Counted from the stretch's first letter, positions 9,929 to 18,118 are shown. The stretch is 64,000 nt of DNA from Lentzea jiangxiensis (GCF_900104175.1 NZ_FNIX01000001.1:1067975-1131974); one strand, 5' to 3'. Numbers and translations: made by a program. The notes: a model not told the origin generated them from the letters alone.

Positions 9929-10906
9929 GTGGAGAAGCGAAACGCAGGCAGGTTGAACCGCCAGGTCGGCGTCGTGGGGCTGGGGTGCTGGCAGCTCGGC
10001 GCGGACTGGGGCGAGGTGGACGAGAGCGACGCGCTCGCGCTGCTGCACGCCGCCGCCGACACGGGTGTCGACTTCTTCGACACCGCCGACGTGTACGGCG
10101 ACGGTCGCAGCGAGACGCTCGTCGGGCGGTTCCTGGAGGAGCGCAAGGACGACGGGATCTTCGTCGCCACGAAGATGGGGCGGCGGCTGCCGGCGCAGGT
10201 CGAGGAGGGGTACAGCCGGGAGAACTTCCTCGCGTGGAACGACCGGAGCCGCCGCAACCTGGGGGTCGACACGCTGGACCTCGTGCAGCTGCACTGCCCG
10301 CCCACGGCCGTGTACAGCCGTGACGAGGTGTACGACACCTTGGACGAGATGGTGGAGCAGCAGCGGATCGCCGCTTACGGCGTGTCCGTGGAGAAGGTCG
10401 AGGAGGCGCTGGAGGCGATCAGGCGTCCGCACGTGGCGAGCGTGCAGATCATCCTGAACGCGTTCCGGCTCAAGCCCCTCGAGGAGGTGCTGCCCAGGGC
10501 CGCGGAGGCGGGGGTCGCGATCATCGCGCGGGTGCCGCTCGCTTCCGGGTTGCTGACCGGCAAGTACGACAGGTCGACGACTTTCGGTGCGGACGACCAC
10601 CGCAACTACAACCGCAACGGTGAGGCCTTCGACGTCGGCGAGACCTTCTCCGGGGTGCCCTACGAGGTCGGCCTGGAGGCGGTGGAGCGCCTGCGGCCGC
10701 TGGTGCCGGAGGGGGCCACGATGGCGCAGTTCGCGCTCAGGTGGATCGTGGACCAGGCCGGTGTCACGGTGGTGATCCCCGGTGCTCGCAACGTGGAGCA
10801 GGCACGCGCCAACTCGCAGGCCGCGGATCTGGAGCCGGTCGACGGGAAGGCCGTCGCGGCCGTGTACGACGAGCTGATCCGGCCGCACGTGCACGACCGG
10901 TGGTAG
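9929..10906 (+). CDS. aldo/keto reductase
   Basis: NADPH-dependent carbonyl reductase, (beta/alpha)8 barrel. The catalytic tetrad is visible: D52 and Y57 region (FFDTADVYGDGRSE), K in VATKMG, and H in LVQLHCPP. The NADP-binding C-terminus (VVIPGARNVEQARAN) is present. 325 aa, normal length. Closest in style to the AKR subfamily of YhdN/general stress type. It begins 19 bases after the methyltransferase stop but has its own leaderless promoter. The end nearly touches the PadR gene (convergent, 1 base apart). Confidence 0.88.
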   Translation: MEKRNAGRLNRQVGVVGLGCWQLGADWGEVDESDALALLHAAADTGVDFFDTADVYGDGRSETLVGRFLEERKDDGIFVATKMGRRLPAQVEEGYSRENFLAWNDRSRRNLGVDTLDLVQLHCPPTAVYSRDEVYDTLDEMVEQQRIAAYGVSVEKVEEALEAIRRPHVASVQIILNAFRLKPLEEVLPRAAEAGVAIIARVPLASGLLTGKYDRSTTFGADDHRNYNRNGEAFDVGETFSGVPYEVGLEAVERLRPLVPEGATMAQFALRWIVDQAGVTVVIPGARNVEQARANSQAADLEPVDGKAVAAVYDELIRPHVHDRW

Positions 10907-10907
10907 G

Positions 10908-11411
10908 TCACTCCTCGGCGAGGATGGCGTAGAGCTTGCGCCGCAGGTCGTTGTAGAGCTCGACCGCGCGGGTCTTCTGCTCCGGCGTGCCCGCGTGGGA
11001 AATCTGCTCCATCGCGGCGCCGAGCAGGCGGACCGCCGTGCGCAGTTCGCCGTCCACCGGGTCCAGCTGGATCTCGATGTCGCGCCAGGGCGGGGCCGTG
11101 TGCTCCGTCCTGCCGTGCTCGGTGAGGTTGAAGAGCTTCTTGCCTCCTTCCTCGGCTGCGAAGACGAGGCCCTCGTCGGCGAGCATCTGCAGCGTCGGGT
11201 AGACCGAGCCGGGACTCGGGCTCCACGCGCCACCGGTGCGCCTGGCGATCTCCTGGATGATCTGGTAGCCGTGCATCGGCCGTTCCGCCAGCAACGACAG
11301 CACTGCCGCCCGGACGTTGCCGCGCCTCTGGCGGCCGCCCCTGCCGCCGCCCCCGAAGGGTCCGTGGCGATGCCTGTGGTGGTGGTCTCTGTGGTGCGGT
11401 TTCATCATCAT
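10908..11411 (-). CDS. PadR-family regulator with His-rich N-terminus
   Basis: DNA-binding winged helix (about residues 33-105: RAAVLSLLAERPMHGYQIIQEI, given here in part) followed by a C-terminal dimer helix. The N-terminal 30 residues are unusual, MMMKPHHRDHHHRHRHG and a Gly-rich stretch, with nine His, a possible metal-binding tail. Three consecutive ATG codons (11411, 11408, 11405) leave the exact start open; no ribosome binding site is seen. PadR proteins repress multidrug transporters or stress genes; only the divergent rlmN and palindromes lie upstream, so autoregulation is likely. Confidence 0.85.
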   Translation of the reverse strand: MMMKPHHRDHHHRHRHGPFGGGGRGGRQRRGNVRAAVLSLLAERPMHGYQIIQEIARRTGGAWSPSPGSVYPTLQMLADEGLVFAAEEGGKKLFNLTEHGRTEHTAPPWRDIEIQLDPVDGELRTAVRLLGAAMEQISHAGTPEQKTRAVELYNDLRRKLYAILAEE

Positions 11412-11413
11412 GT

Positions 11414-11444
11414 CGTTAACGATATATCGCAAGCTATCGCGATA
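11414..11444. promoter_or_regulatory. three adjacent palindromes, PadR operator candidate
   Basis: CGTTAACG (11414-11421), CGATATATCG (11420-11429) and TATCGCGATA (11435-11444) are each perfect palindromes, lying directly upstream of the PadR gene and in front of rlmN. ATAT/TATC-rich inverted repeats are typical of PadR sites. Confidence 0.6.
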
Positions 11445-11488
11445 CAGCGGTCTTGTGTTGCTGAAGTTCATGGGACACTAGATGTGCT

Positions 11489-12595
11489 ATGACCTCGCTT
11501 CCCCTTGTCTTCGACGCGCCCAAGCGCGGCCTGCCGCCGCGCCACCTCGTCGACCTGTCACCCGTCGAACGCGCTGAAGCCGTTGCGGCTCTGGGCGAAA
11601 AGCCGTTCCGGGCCAAGCAGCTGTCGAACCACTACTTCAGCCGCCTGACCGTCGACCCGGCCGAGATGACCGACATCCCGGCGGCCACGCGCGACAAGCT
11701 GGTGGCCGACCTGATGCCGCCGCTGTTCACGGTTGTGCGCAAGGTCACCGCCGACGAGGGCACGACGGCGAAGACGCTGCTGCGCGCGCACGACGGCACG
11801 CTCATCGAGTCCGTCCTGATGCGCTACCCGGACCGCGCGACGCTGTGCATCTCGTCGCAGGCCGGCTGCGGCATGGCGTGCCCGTTCTGCGCGACCGGCC
11901 AGGGCGGCCTGCAGCGGAACCTGTCGACCGCGGAGATCGTGGACCAGGTGCGCCTGGGCGCCGCCGCCATGCGCGACGGCGACCTGCCCGGTGGTCCCGG
12001 CCGGCTGTCGAACATCGTCTTCATGGGCATGGGCGAGCCGCTCGCGAACTACAAGCGGATCATCGAGGCCGTCCACCGCATCTGCGACCCCGCGCCGGAC
12101 GGCCTGGGCATCTCGCAGCGCCACGTGACGGTGTCGACGGTCGGGCTCGTGCCGGCGATCAGGAAGCTGACCGAGGAGAACCTGCAGGTCCGCCTCGCGG
12201 TGTCGCTGCACACGCCGGACGACGAGCTGCGCGACACGCTGGTGCCGGTCAACACGCGGTGGAACGTCGCCGAGGTGCTGGAGGCCGCTCGTGGGTACGC
12301 GGACAAGACGGGGCGTCGCGTCTCGATCGAGTACGCGCTGATCCGCGACATCAACGACCAGGGCTGGCGCGCGGACCTGCTCGGCAAGAAGCTGCGCAAG
12401 CACCTCGGGCAGCTCGTGCACGTGAACTTGATCCCGCTGAACCCGACTCCCGGGTCGAAGTGGGACGCGTCGCCGAAGCCGGTGGAGCGGGAGTTCGTGC
12501 GGCGGGTCCGGGAACAGGGTGTCGAGTGCACCGTGCGGGACACGCGCGGGCAGGAGATCGCGGCGGCCTGCGGTCAGCTCGCCGCCGAAGGCTGA
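11489..12595 (+). CDS. rlmN: dual-specificity rRNA/tRNA adenine C2-methyltransferase RlmN
   Basis: Radical SAM enzyme that methylates A2503 of 23S rRNA and A37 of some tRNAs. The CxxxCxxC cluster motif is C127, C131, C134 (CGMACPFC). The mechanistic cysteine is in the C-terminal AAACGQLA. Other blocks: [22 protein letters not shown] and HVNLIPLNP. 368 aa, normal. The related Cfr resistance enzyme is less likely, given the housekeeping length and sequence. ATG 11489 follows TAGATG by 4 bases; probably leaderless or short leader. Confidence 0.94.
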   Translation: MTSLPLVFDAPKRGLPPRHLVDLSPVERAEAVAALGEKPFRAKQLSNHYFSRLTVDPAEMTDIPAATRDKLVADLMPPLFTVVRKVTADEGTTAKTLLRAHDGTLIESVLMRYPDRATLCISSQAGCGMACPFCATGQGGLQRNLSTAEIVDQVRLGAAAMRDGDLPGGPGRLSNIVFMGMGEPLANYKRIIEAVHRICDPAPDGLGISQRHVTVSTVGLVPAIRKLTEENLQVRLAVSLHTPDDELRDTLVPVNTRWNVAEVLEAARGYADKTGRRVSIEYALIRDINDQGWRADLLGKKLRKHLGQLVHVNLIPLNPTPGSKWDASPKPVEREFVRRVREQGVECTVRDTRGQEIAAACGQLAAEG

Positions 12596-12700
12596 CCGTC
12601 TGCCGTTGATCCGGCGCAAAGCCGTCAGTCCTGTCTTCGACCGGTTGCGCTGGCGAAAATCAGTCGCTGAGGTCCACTGTGGCTCCTACCGTTCCCCGCG

Positions 12701-12982
12701 ATGAAACTTCTGGGGGAACGCTGGCGCACGCTCGTCAGCACCGTGCGGCTGGGCCGCGACGAGTACCGGGTGGTGCGGCCTGCCCGGCCGGTTCCGCACG
12801 CCTCGATGCACCTGGCGTCGTGCGGTGTGAGCGTCACGGTGAACAAGCCGGCGGCGCGTGAGCTGGCGATGGCGTGGCAGCGGGAAGGCTTCTGCGCCGA
12901 GATCGTCGCGAAGGGCATGGGCAGCAGGGAGCAGTTGCACGTCCAGTACTGCCCCAAGCACCGCGTGAGCACGCGCCGATGA
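12701..12982 (+). CDS. tandem family copy 1: internally shortened hypothetical protein
   Basis: 93 aa. The first 60 residues (MKLLGERWRTLVSTVRLGRD onward to ELAMAW) match the start of the intact copy at 13610, and the last 34 (FCAEIVAKG ... LHVQYCPKHRV) match its end. The middle of about 130 residues is missing, so this copy looks like an in-frame internal deletion of an ancestral ORF. A TACCGT box 8 bases before the ATG suggests a leaderless promoter for all three copies. The stop overlaps the next copy by ATGA. Family not recognised. Confidence 0.75.
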   Translation: MKLLGERWRTLVSTVRLGRDEYRVVRPARPVPHASMHLASCGVSVTVNKPAARELAMAWQREGFCAEIVAKGMGSREQLHVQYCPKHRVSTRR

Positions 12983-13613
12983 AGCTCGAAGGGGCGCGCT
13001 GGCGCACGCTCGTCACCACCGTGCGGTTAAGGCACAAGGAGTACCGGGTCGTGCGGCCCGCCAAGCCCTTGGAGCACGCGCCGCTGTACGAGGGGTACAT
13101 GGGCGTCGAGTCGTGCGTGACCAAGGCGTCGGCGCTCGACATCGCGATGGCGTGGGCGTTCGCGATGCGGTCGCCACGCACGCTGGTGTACCTGCCGTTG
13201 CGGCAGAGCGATTGCGGGTGCCGCAGCAACGACGGACCGGCGCTGGACCTCGTGCTGCTCCACCACAGCCTCGGGTTCCGCCTCTCGACGTGGCGGGACG
13301 TGCGGGCCAAGCTCCGGGGTGGACGCCGCACACCGTCGTCACCCGTGCACTACCTCGGGAGCACCCGTCGCCGGCGTGGGACGGGGAGGAGCTGCGCGGC
13401 GAGATCGTGGAAGGCACCGTGTTCGTCGTCGGCAGCAAGGCCGCGTTCCAGGCAGGCGGGCAGGCGTTCCGGCAGTTGGTGGAGGACTGCCCGCAGCACA
13501 TGCACGAGGCCCCCGGCACGCATTGCTGCGCCGAGATCACGGCCAAGGGCCGGCACGAGTGCTGGTTGCACGTCGTGTACTGCGACAAGCACCGGGTGAG
13601 CACGCGTCGATGA
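12979..13613 (+). pseudogene. tandem family copy 2: frameshifted hypothetical gene
   Basis: The N-terminal half (MKLEGARWRTLVTTVRL to about RAKLRGG) reads in the frame of ATG 12979. The C-terminal half (from about TPHTVVTRALP to HVVYCDKHRVSTRR) reads in the frame that ends at TGA 13613. The switch falls at the G run 13317-13320: one extra G would join the halves into a 211-aa protein that aligns along its length with the intact copy 3. Both halves keep coding-like codons and ATGA overlaps with both neighbours, so the break is recent, or a sequencing error in the G run. Confidence 0.8.
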
Positions 13614-14284
13614 AGCTCGAAGGGGCGCGGTGGCGGACGCTGATCAGCACCGTCAGGTTGGGGCGGGACGAGTACCAGGTCGTGCGGCCTGCCAAACCGT
13701 TGCGGCACGCGTCGCTGTACATCACGGACGACGCGTTTCGCAACGCGGAACTGCTCGTCGACAAGGTCGCTGCTCGTGAGCTGGCGATGGCGTGGGAGCT
13801 CGCGATGCGGTCGCCGCGCACGGTGGTGTACTTGCCGTTGCGGCAGACCGAGTACGAGTGCCGGTCGTTCGAGGAGGACGACGAGCCGTTGCTGGACCTC
13901 GTGTTGATGCACCACAGCCTCGGGTTTCCGCCGTCGCTGTGGAAAGAGGTGCGGGCGCGGCTCGGGCGGGGGAGGCCGCACGTCGTCAGGAGCAGGGGGT
14001 TCCTGCCGGTCGAGAGCCTGCTCACGCCGGACTACCAGCCGCTGCGCCGCACCTGCCGCGACGTGGTGCGGCACCGGGTCGCGGCTCGCACGGTGTTCCT
14101 CACGGGGAGCTGGAAGGCGTTCGCGCTCACCGGGGAACAGTGGCGGTGGCTGGTCGAGGACGGGCCGCGCTGGATCCACGAGAACCCCGGCCGGCACTGC
14201 TGCGCGGAGATCGCGGTCGAGTGGGACTGGGACTGGCTGCACGTCGTCCGCTGCGACGATCACCGAGTCGGTGTGAACGCCTGA
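13610..14284 (+). CDS. tandem family copy 3: intact hypothetical protein
   Basis: 224 aa, no signal peptide or membrane segment. Notable parts: a basic N-terminus (MKLEGARWRTLISTVRLG), a DEYQVVRPAKPL stretch shared by all copies, PRTVVYLPLRQTEYECRSF (about 69-86), LMHHSLGFPPSLWKEV (about 99-114) and a Cys/His-rich end (RHCCAEIAVEWDWDWLHVV, then CDDHRV). The C-terminal Cys and His residues are kept in all three copies and might bind a metal. The ATG overlaps the TGA of copy 2. I do not recognise the family; function unknown. Confidence 0.8.
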   Translation: MKLEGARWRTLISTVRLGRDEYQVVRPAKPLRHASLYITDDAFRNAELLVDKVAARELAMAWELAMRSPRTVVYLPLRQTEYECRSFEEDDEPLLDLVLMHHSLGFPPSLWKEVRARLGRGRPHVVRSRGFLPVESLLTPDYQPLRRTCRDVVRHRVAARTVFLTGSWKAFALTGEQWRWLVEDGPRWIHENPGRHCCAEIAVEWDWDWLHVVRCDDHRVGVNA

Positions 14285-14315
14285 CGCCGGGGCGGAGTTC
14301 TGCGAAGCTCCGTTC

Positions 14316-14744
14316 ATGGGAGTGCTCTGCGACTACTTCGCCGCGCCGTCCGACGAGCTCGCGGCCACCGCGATCGAGGACGGGCCGGTGGGTCTGTTCA
14401 GGACGGTCGAGACCAAGTCGCTCGACCCCGTCGTGGTGATGGGACAGCTGGAGGAGCTGCTGACCGGTCGCCCCTACACCGAGGTCGTCCAGGACCCGAG
14501 GTGCGGTCACGGCGTTGCCGTGGAAGACGACGGGAACGTGGCGGTCCTCGCGGTCACCGACGGCCTGCGGGACGGGCTCGCGGCCGCCGGTGACCTGGAC
14601 GAGGTCTCGGTGCGGTGGGCCGGGATCGAGGAGCTGGAGGGGTTCGAGGCCACCGTGCTCGCCGAGGTCCTGGCAGAGCTGCGGGACCTCGCCTCCGAAG
14701 CGCGGAAGAACGGCGAGCGGCTCTACTGCTGGGCCTGCGTCTAG
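14316..14744 (+). CDS. hypothetical protein, 142 aa
   Basis: Begins MGVLCDYFAAPSDELAATAI. Acidic, soluble, with no signal peptide; the C-terminus (ELRDLASEARKNGERLYCWACV) has a CxxC pair. Strong G/C third-position bias supports coding. Looks like a small actinobacterial protein of unknown role, with some likeness to DUF1877-type immunity-like proteins in its opening, which I would not press. Its TAG overlaps the stop of the gene fragment on the other strand. Confidence 0.7.
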   Translation: MGVLCDYFAAPSDELAATAIEDGPVGLFRTVETKSLDPVVVMGQLEELLTGRPYTEVVQDPRCGHGVAVEDDGNVAVLAVTDGLRDGLAAAGDLDEVSVRWAGIEELEGFEATVLAEVLAELRDLASEARKNGERLYCWACV

Positions 14745-14902
14745 GGTTTCACCCCGGTCGCGCGGCAGTCGGCCTGGGTCACGAACCGCACGTGCCGGAC
14801 GCCGCCGCCCAGGCGGGAGGCCGCCGGGGCGAAGGCGTTGCCGATCTGGTCGGCGAACGACTGGAACTGGCCGGACAGGAACCTGCCGCCACGACCGTGC
14901 GG
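14741..14902 (-). pseudogene. orphan C-terminal fragment of a lost gene
   Basis: On the minus strand an open frame of 53 codons runs from an in-frame TAG at 14903-14905 to TAG at 14741-14743. It has no usable start codon near its beginning, yet nearly every codon ends in G or C. The translation (RFLSGQFQSFADQIGNAF ... HVRFVTQADCRATGVKP) looks like the tail of a normal protein. It is best read as the 3' remnant of a gene whose 5' part was lost when the region in front of the kinase formed. Confidence 0.5.
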
Positions 14903-14917
14903 CTACCATGCGGCCTC

Positions 14918-16489
14918 GTGGGGGATTCGACAAGGCTGGTCGCGGGCAGGTACGCGACGCTCGGAGAGCTGGGCCGGGGCGGCATGGGGGTCGTCTGGCT
15001 GGCGGAGGACAGGGTCATCGGCCGGCAGGTCGCGCTCAAGGAGCTGCGGACCGGCGAGACCGAGCGGGTGCTGCGGGAAGCGCGCACGGCAGGGCGCCTG
15101 AACAGCCCGAACGTCGTCGGCATCTACGACGTCATCGTCGAGCACGGCGTCACCTACCTGGTCATGGAGCTCGTCGAGGCGCCCACGCTCTCGGAGGTCA
15201 TGACCCGCAGGACCCTCACCGAGGACGAGGTCGCGGACATCGCTCTGCAGACGCTCAACGCCCTCGATGCGGCGCACGCGGCGGGGATCGTGCACCGGGA
15301 CGTCAAGCCCAGCAACATCATGGTGCTGCCGGACGGCCGCGTGAAGCTCGCCGACTTCGGCATCGCCCGTGCGCTGGACGACCCGGGCCTCACGGCGACC
15401 GGCGGCATCATGGGCTCGCCCGGCTACATGGCGCCGGAGCTGTTCGCGGGCAAGCAACCCTCGCCGGCGAGCGACCTGTGGGCGTTGGGCGCGACCATGT
15501 TCCACGCCGTGGAGGGGCGTTCTCCGTTCCAGCGCGACACGACCGCGGCCACGATGCACGCGATCATGTACGAGGAGCCGGTCCTCCAGCGCACCAGAGG
15601 CCCGCTCGCGGACACGATCATGGCGCTGCTGGCGCAGGACGACACCCGGCGGCTCACCGCGGCCCAGCTGCGCGAACGGCTCGAGAACCGCACCAGCGTC
15701 GTCAAGCCGCTGACGCCGTCCGAGCAGACCGTCGTCATCGAACCGGTCACCGGCTACGTCGTGCCGCAGGCGGCGACGCGGGACGACTGGAGCGACGAGA
15801 AACCCAGGTCGCGCAAGAAGGTCGGCCTGTTCGCCGGTGCGGCGGCGGGCGTCGTGGTGATCGCGCTGGCCGTCGTCTTCCTGGTGAAGCCCGAGACGAG
15901 GCAGGGCGAAGCCGCTGCCGCGCAACAGGGTCCGGTTTCCGGGCAACCGTCCTCGACGGTGAGCAGCACGCCCTCCAGCGCGGCGAGCAGCAGCAGTGCG
16001 GCTCCGAGCAGCAGCAGCGCTGCGCCGTCGTCCACGCAGGTGTCGAAGCCGTCCCAGACCTCGCAGGCGGGGCAGCCCCAGCCGACCACGACACCGCCGA
16101 AGCTGCCACGCGAGACCCTGGCGTTCTCCCGCTACCGCAACGCGAACGGCTGGCACTACAGCGGAACGCCGAACATCGCGGTGCCGCCCGGCTTCACGGT
16201 GGAGAACACCGGCGGCCTCGGCAAGCTCCTCGCCAAGCCGGAGCCGGGCACGAAGCCGTTGTACAGCTGCATCATCAACAACTCGGAAGACCGCATGACG
16301 TCGGCTTCGGACGGGTGCGAGGGCCAGCAGCGCTACGGCGGCGTCCTCGGCCACGTCTTCACCACCAAGCCCGCCGACGTCGCCTCGTTGCCGCTGCACC
16401 GCTGCAACACGGGCGGCCACCACTTCGACTCGGTGGCGGGCTGCGAGGGCTACCCGCAGGAGTTCGTGCAGGGCTGGGTGCTCGCCTGA
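14918..16489 (+). CDS. receptor-type Ser/Thr protein kinase with Cys-rich repeat ectodomain
   Basis: Hanks-type (PknB-like) kinase, 523 aa. The intracellular domain (about 10-265) has the glycine loop LGRGGMGVVW, the lysine VALKEL, HRDVKPSN, DFG and the MAPEL motif. A single membrane segment (VGLFAGAAAGVVVIALAVV) lies at about 304-325, followed by a Ser/Thr/Pro/Gln-rich linker. The outer part holds two repeats: PLYSC ... SDGCEGQ ... GHVF and PLHRC ... AGCEGY ... GWVLA, resembling the aromatic/Gly repeats of DUF5648-like surface domains. Four Cys probably make disulfides. GTG 14918 follows TACCAT by 8 bases (leaderless). Confidence 0.9.
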   Translation: MGDSTRLVAGRYATLGELGRGGMGVVWLAEDRVIGRQVALKELRTGETERVLREARTAGRLNSPNVVGIYDVIVEHGVTYLVMELVEAPTLSEVMTRRTLTEDEVADIALQTLNALDAAHAAGIVHRDVKPSNIMVLPDGRVKLADFGIARALDDPGLTATGGIMGSPGYMAPELFAGKQPSPASDLWALGATMFHAVEGRSPFQRDTTAATMHAIMYEEPVLQRTRGPLADTIMALLAQDDTRRLTAAQLRERLENRTSVVKPLTPSEQTVVIEPVTGYVVPQAATRDDWSDEKPRSRKKVGLFAGAAAGVVVIALAVVFLVKPETRQGEAAAAQQGPVSGQPSSTVSSTPSSAASSSSAAPSSSSAAPSSTQVSKPSQTSQAGQPQPTTTPPKLPRETLAFSRYRNANGWHYSGTPNIAVPPGFTVENTGGLGKLLAKPEPGTKPLYSCIINNSEDRMTSASDGCEGQQRYGGVLGHVFTTKPADVASLPLHRCNTGGHHFDSVAGCEGYPQEFVQGWVLA

Positions 16490-16498
16490 CCGACCCGG

Positions 16499-16885
16499 TC
16501 AGCGGGTCGTGGCGGGCTCCAAGCCGACCGGCTCCGAGCTGTCGAACGTCTCCCTCGCCTCGGCGACGGACTCGTAGTTCCGCTGCGCCCACAACCGCAG
16601 CGCGGCCAGCGGCTCGGTGACGCTGCGCCCGAGCTCGGTCAGCTCGTACTCGACGCGCAACGGCACCGAGGGGTAGACCGTGCGCGTGACGAGCCCATCG
16701 CGCTCCAAGGTGCGCAGCGTCTGGGTGAGCATCTTCTGGCTGATGCCTTCCAGTCGGCGCTTGAGCTCACCGAACCGCTTGGGTCCGTCTTCCAGGTCGC
16801 CGATCACCAACGCCGTCCACTTGGACGCGACCATGTCCAGCAGGTCGCGGCACGGGCACATCTTGAGGTAAACGTCCCTGATCAC
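16499..16885 (-). CDS. HxlR-family transcriptional regulator
   Basis: 128 aa winged helix (DUF24/HxlR type) with the conserved N-terminal cysteine region (CPCRDLLDMVASKW), FGELKRRLEGISQKMLTQTLR as the recognition part, and the LTELGRS wing. Some members sense quinones, aldehydes or oxidants through that Cys. Divergent from an NADPH:quinone-type oxidoreductase, the usual target of HxlR regulators, with an inverted repeat between them. Start GTG 16885. Confidence 0.9.
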   Translation of the reverse strand: MIRDVYLKMCPCRDLLDMVASKWTALVIGDLEDGPKRFGELKRRLEGISQKMLTQTLRTLERDGLVTRTVYPSVPLRVEYELTELGRSVTEPLAALRLWAQRNYESVAEARETFDSSEPVGLEPATTR

Positions 16886-16896
16886 GACTAGTTTCT

Positions 16897-16929
16897 ACCA
16901 GGTACCCAGTGCACAACATAGTGCCTGGT
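16897..16929. promoter_or_regulatory. inverted repeat, HxlR operator candidate
   Basis: ACCAGGTAC (16897-16905) and GTGCCTGGT (16921-16929) are inverted arms with one mismatch, 15 bases apart. The right arm touches the -35 box of the oxidoreductase promoter (TTGCCA, 16929-16934), so binding would block RNA polymerase. Confidence 0.55.
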
Positions 16930-16957
16930 TGCCAGAAGTGACCTGCTCTCTCATGCT
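16929..16957 (+). promoter_or_regulatory. leaderless promoter of the oxidoreductase gene
   Basis: TTGCCA (16929-16934), a 17-base spacer and CATGCT (16952-16957) are followed after 7 bases by the ATG at 16965. This is the best complete -35/-10 pair seen among the leaderless starts of the window. Confidence 0.6.
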
Positions 16958-16964
16958 GTAGTGC

Positions 16965-17864
16965 ATGCGAGCGATCACCCAGAACGAGATCGGCGGCCCC
17001 CTCACCCTCGCCGATGTCCCGAAGCCCACGCCGCTTCCGACGGAGGTGCTGGTCAGGGTCCACGCGGCCGGCGTGAACCCCGTGGACTGGAAGACCCGCG
17101 CCGGCAGCGGCATGGCCGGGCTCCAGACGTTCCCGTTCATCAACGGCTGGGACGTCTCCGGCGTGGTCGAGGAGGTCGGCTTCGGCGTCACGACCCTCAA
17201 GCCCGGCGACGAGGTCTACGGCATGCCGTGGTTCCCGCGGGCCGCAGGCGCCTACGCCGAGTACGTCACCGCGCCGTCGCGGCACTTCGCGAAGAAGCCG
17301 AAGAGCCTCAGCCACGTCGAGGCGGCCGCGCTGCCCCTCGCCGCCCTGACCGCGCACCAGGTCCTCATCGACACCGCTGACCTGCGGAAAGGTCAGAAGG
17401 TGCTGATCTCGGCCGCGGCGGGTGGTGTTGGTCACCTCGCCGTGCAGATCGCGAAGGCGCACGGCGCGTACGTCATCGGCACCGCGCGCGAGCCGAAGCA
17501 CGCGTTCCTGAAGGACCTCGGCGCCGACGAGGTGGTCGACTACACCAAGGGCGACTACCAGGGCACCGACATCGACCTGTACGTCGACCTGGTCGGTGGG
17601 GCGTCACCGGCCCCGGTGCGGCCCGGAGGGTTGTTCGTCGGCGTGCCGTCCCGAGCGGACGTGCAGATCCGCGACGACATCAGGACGAGCCCGATCCTGG
17701 TCGAACCCGACCGCGCGGGGCTCGAGGCCATCGCCGCGCTGGTCGAGTCGGGCGAGCTCAGGGTGCACGTCGACGCGACTTTCCCGCTGGAGGACGCCGA
17801 AAAGGCGCATGCCCTGGGCGAGACGGGCCGCACCCAGGGCAAGATCGTGCTCGAGACGCTCTAG
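16965..17864 (+). CDS. NADPH-dependent quinone oxidoreductase / zinc-free alcohol dehydrogenase family
   Basis: Medium-chain reductase, 299 aa. The N-terminal GroES-like domain (MRAITQNEIGGPLTL, GVNPVDWKTRAG, GWDVSGVVEEVG) lacks the zinc-binding Cys/His sets, as in quinone reductases. The nucleotide fold has AAAGGVGHLAVQIAKAHGA. Likely reduces quinones or enones with NADPH. Under control of the divergent HxlR gene. Its stop overlaps the stop of the convergent DUF2631 gene. Confidence 0.88.
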   Translation: MRAITQNEIGGPLTLADVPKPTPLPTEVLVRVHAAGVNPVDWKTRAGSGMAGLQTFPFINGWDVSGVVEEVGFGVTTLKPGDEVYGMPWFPRAAGAYAEYVTAPSRHFAKKPKSLSHVEAAALPLAALTAHQVLIDTADLRKGQKVLISAAAGGVGHLAVQIAKAHGAYVIGTAREPKHAFLKDLGADEVVDYTKGDYQGTDIDLYVDLVGGASPAPVRPGGLFVGVPSRADVQIRDDIRTSPILVEPDRAGLEAIAALVESGELRVHVDATFPLEDAEKAHALGETGRTQGKIVLETL

Positions 17865-18118
17865 CGGCGCCAGGGCTTCTTGCGGCGCGCGGCGTCCCAC
17901 ACCAGCAGGGCGATGATCGAGACACCGGAGGCGACGAGCCAGATGTTCTCGGTCTGACCGTGGTGGTTGCCGATCAGCATCAGGAAGCAGAAGATCGCGG
18001 AGAGCCAGCCCGCGATGCGGGTGCCCTTGGGGAACGTGCCGTGCCAGCCCCACTCGGCCGACGGCTCCTCGTGCGGGTCGACGGCAGGACGCTTGTCCAG
18101 TTCCGAGGACGTGGCCAC
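17861..18118 (-). CDS. DUF2631 small membrane protein
   Basis: 85 aa. A hydrophilic head with the PSAEWGWHG motif, then two membrane segments (about 42-58 and 64-80) and a basic end (ARRKKPWRR). It matches the actinobacterial DUF2631 family of unknown function, seen in mycobacteria as well. The GTG at 18118 has GGAGG 5 bases upstream; an in-frame GTG at 18130 overlaps that site and is less likely. Confidence 0.8.
   Translation of the reverse strand: MATSSELDKRPAVDPHEEPSAEWGWHGTFPKGTRIAGWLSAIFCFLMLIGNHHGQTENIWLVASGVSIIALLVWDAARRKKPWRR

Noticed and set aside
13310..13335. Programmed ribosomal frameshift in copy 2
   Set aside because: There is no slippery heptamer or downstream fold I can support, and the intact copy 3 needs no shift; a deletion in a G run is simpler.
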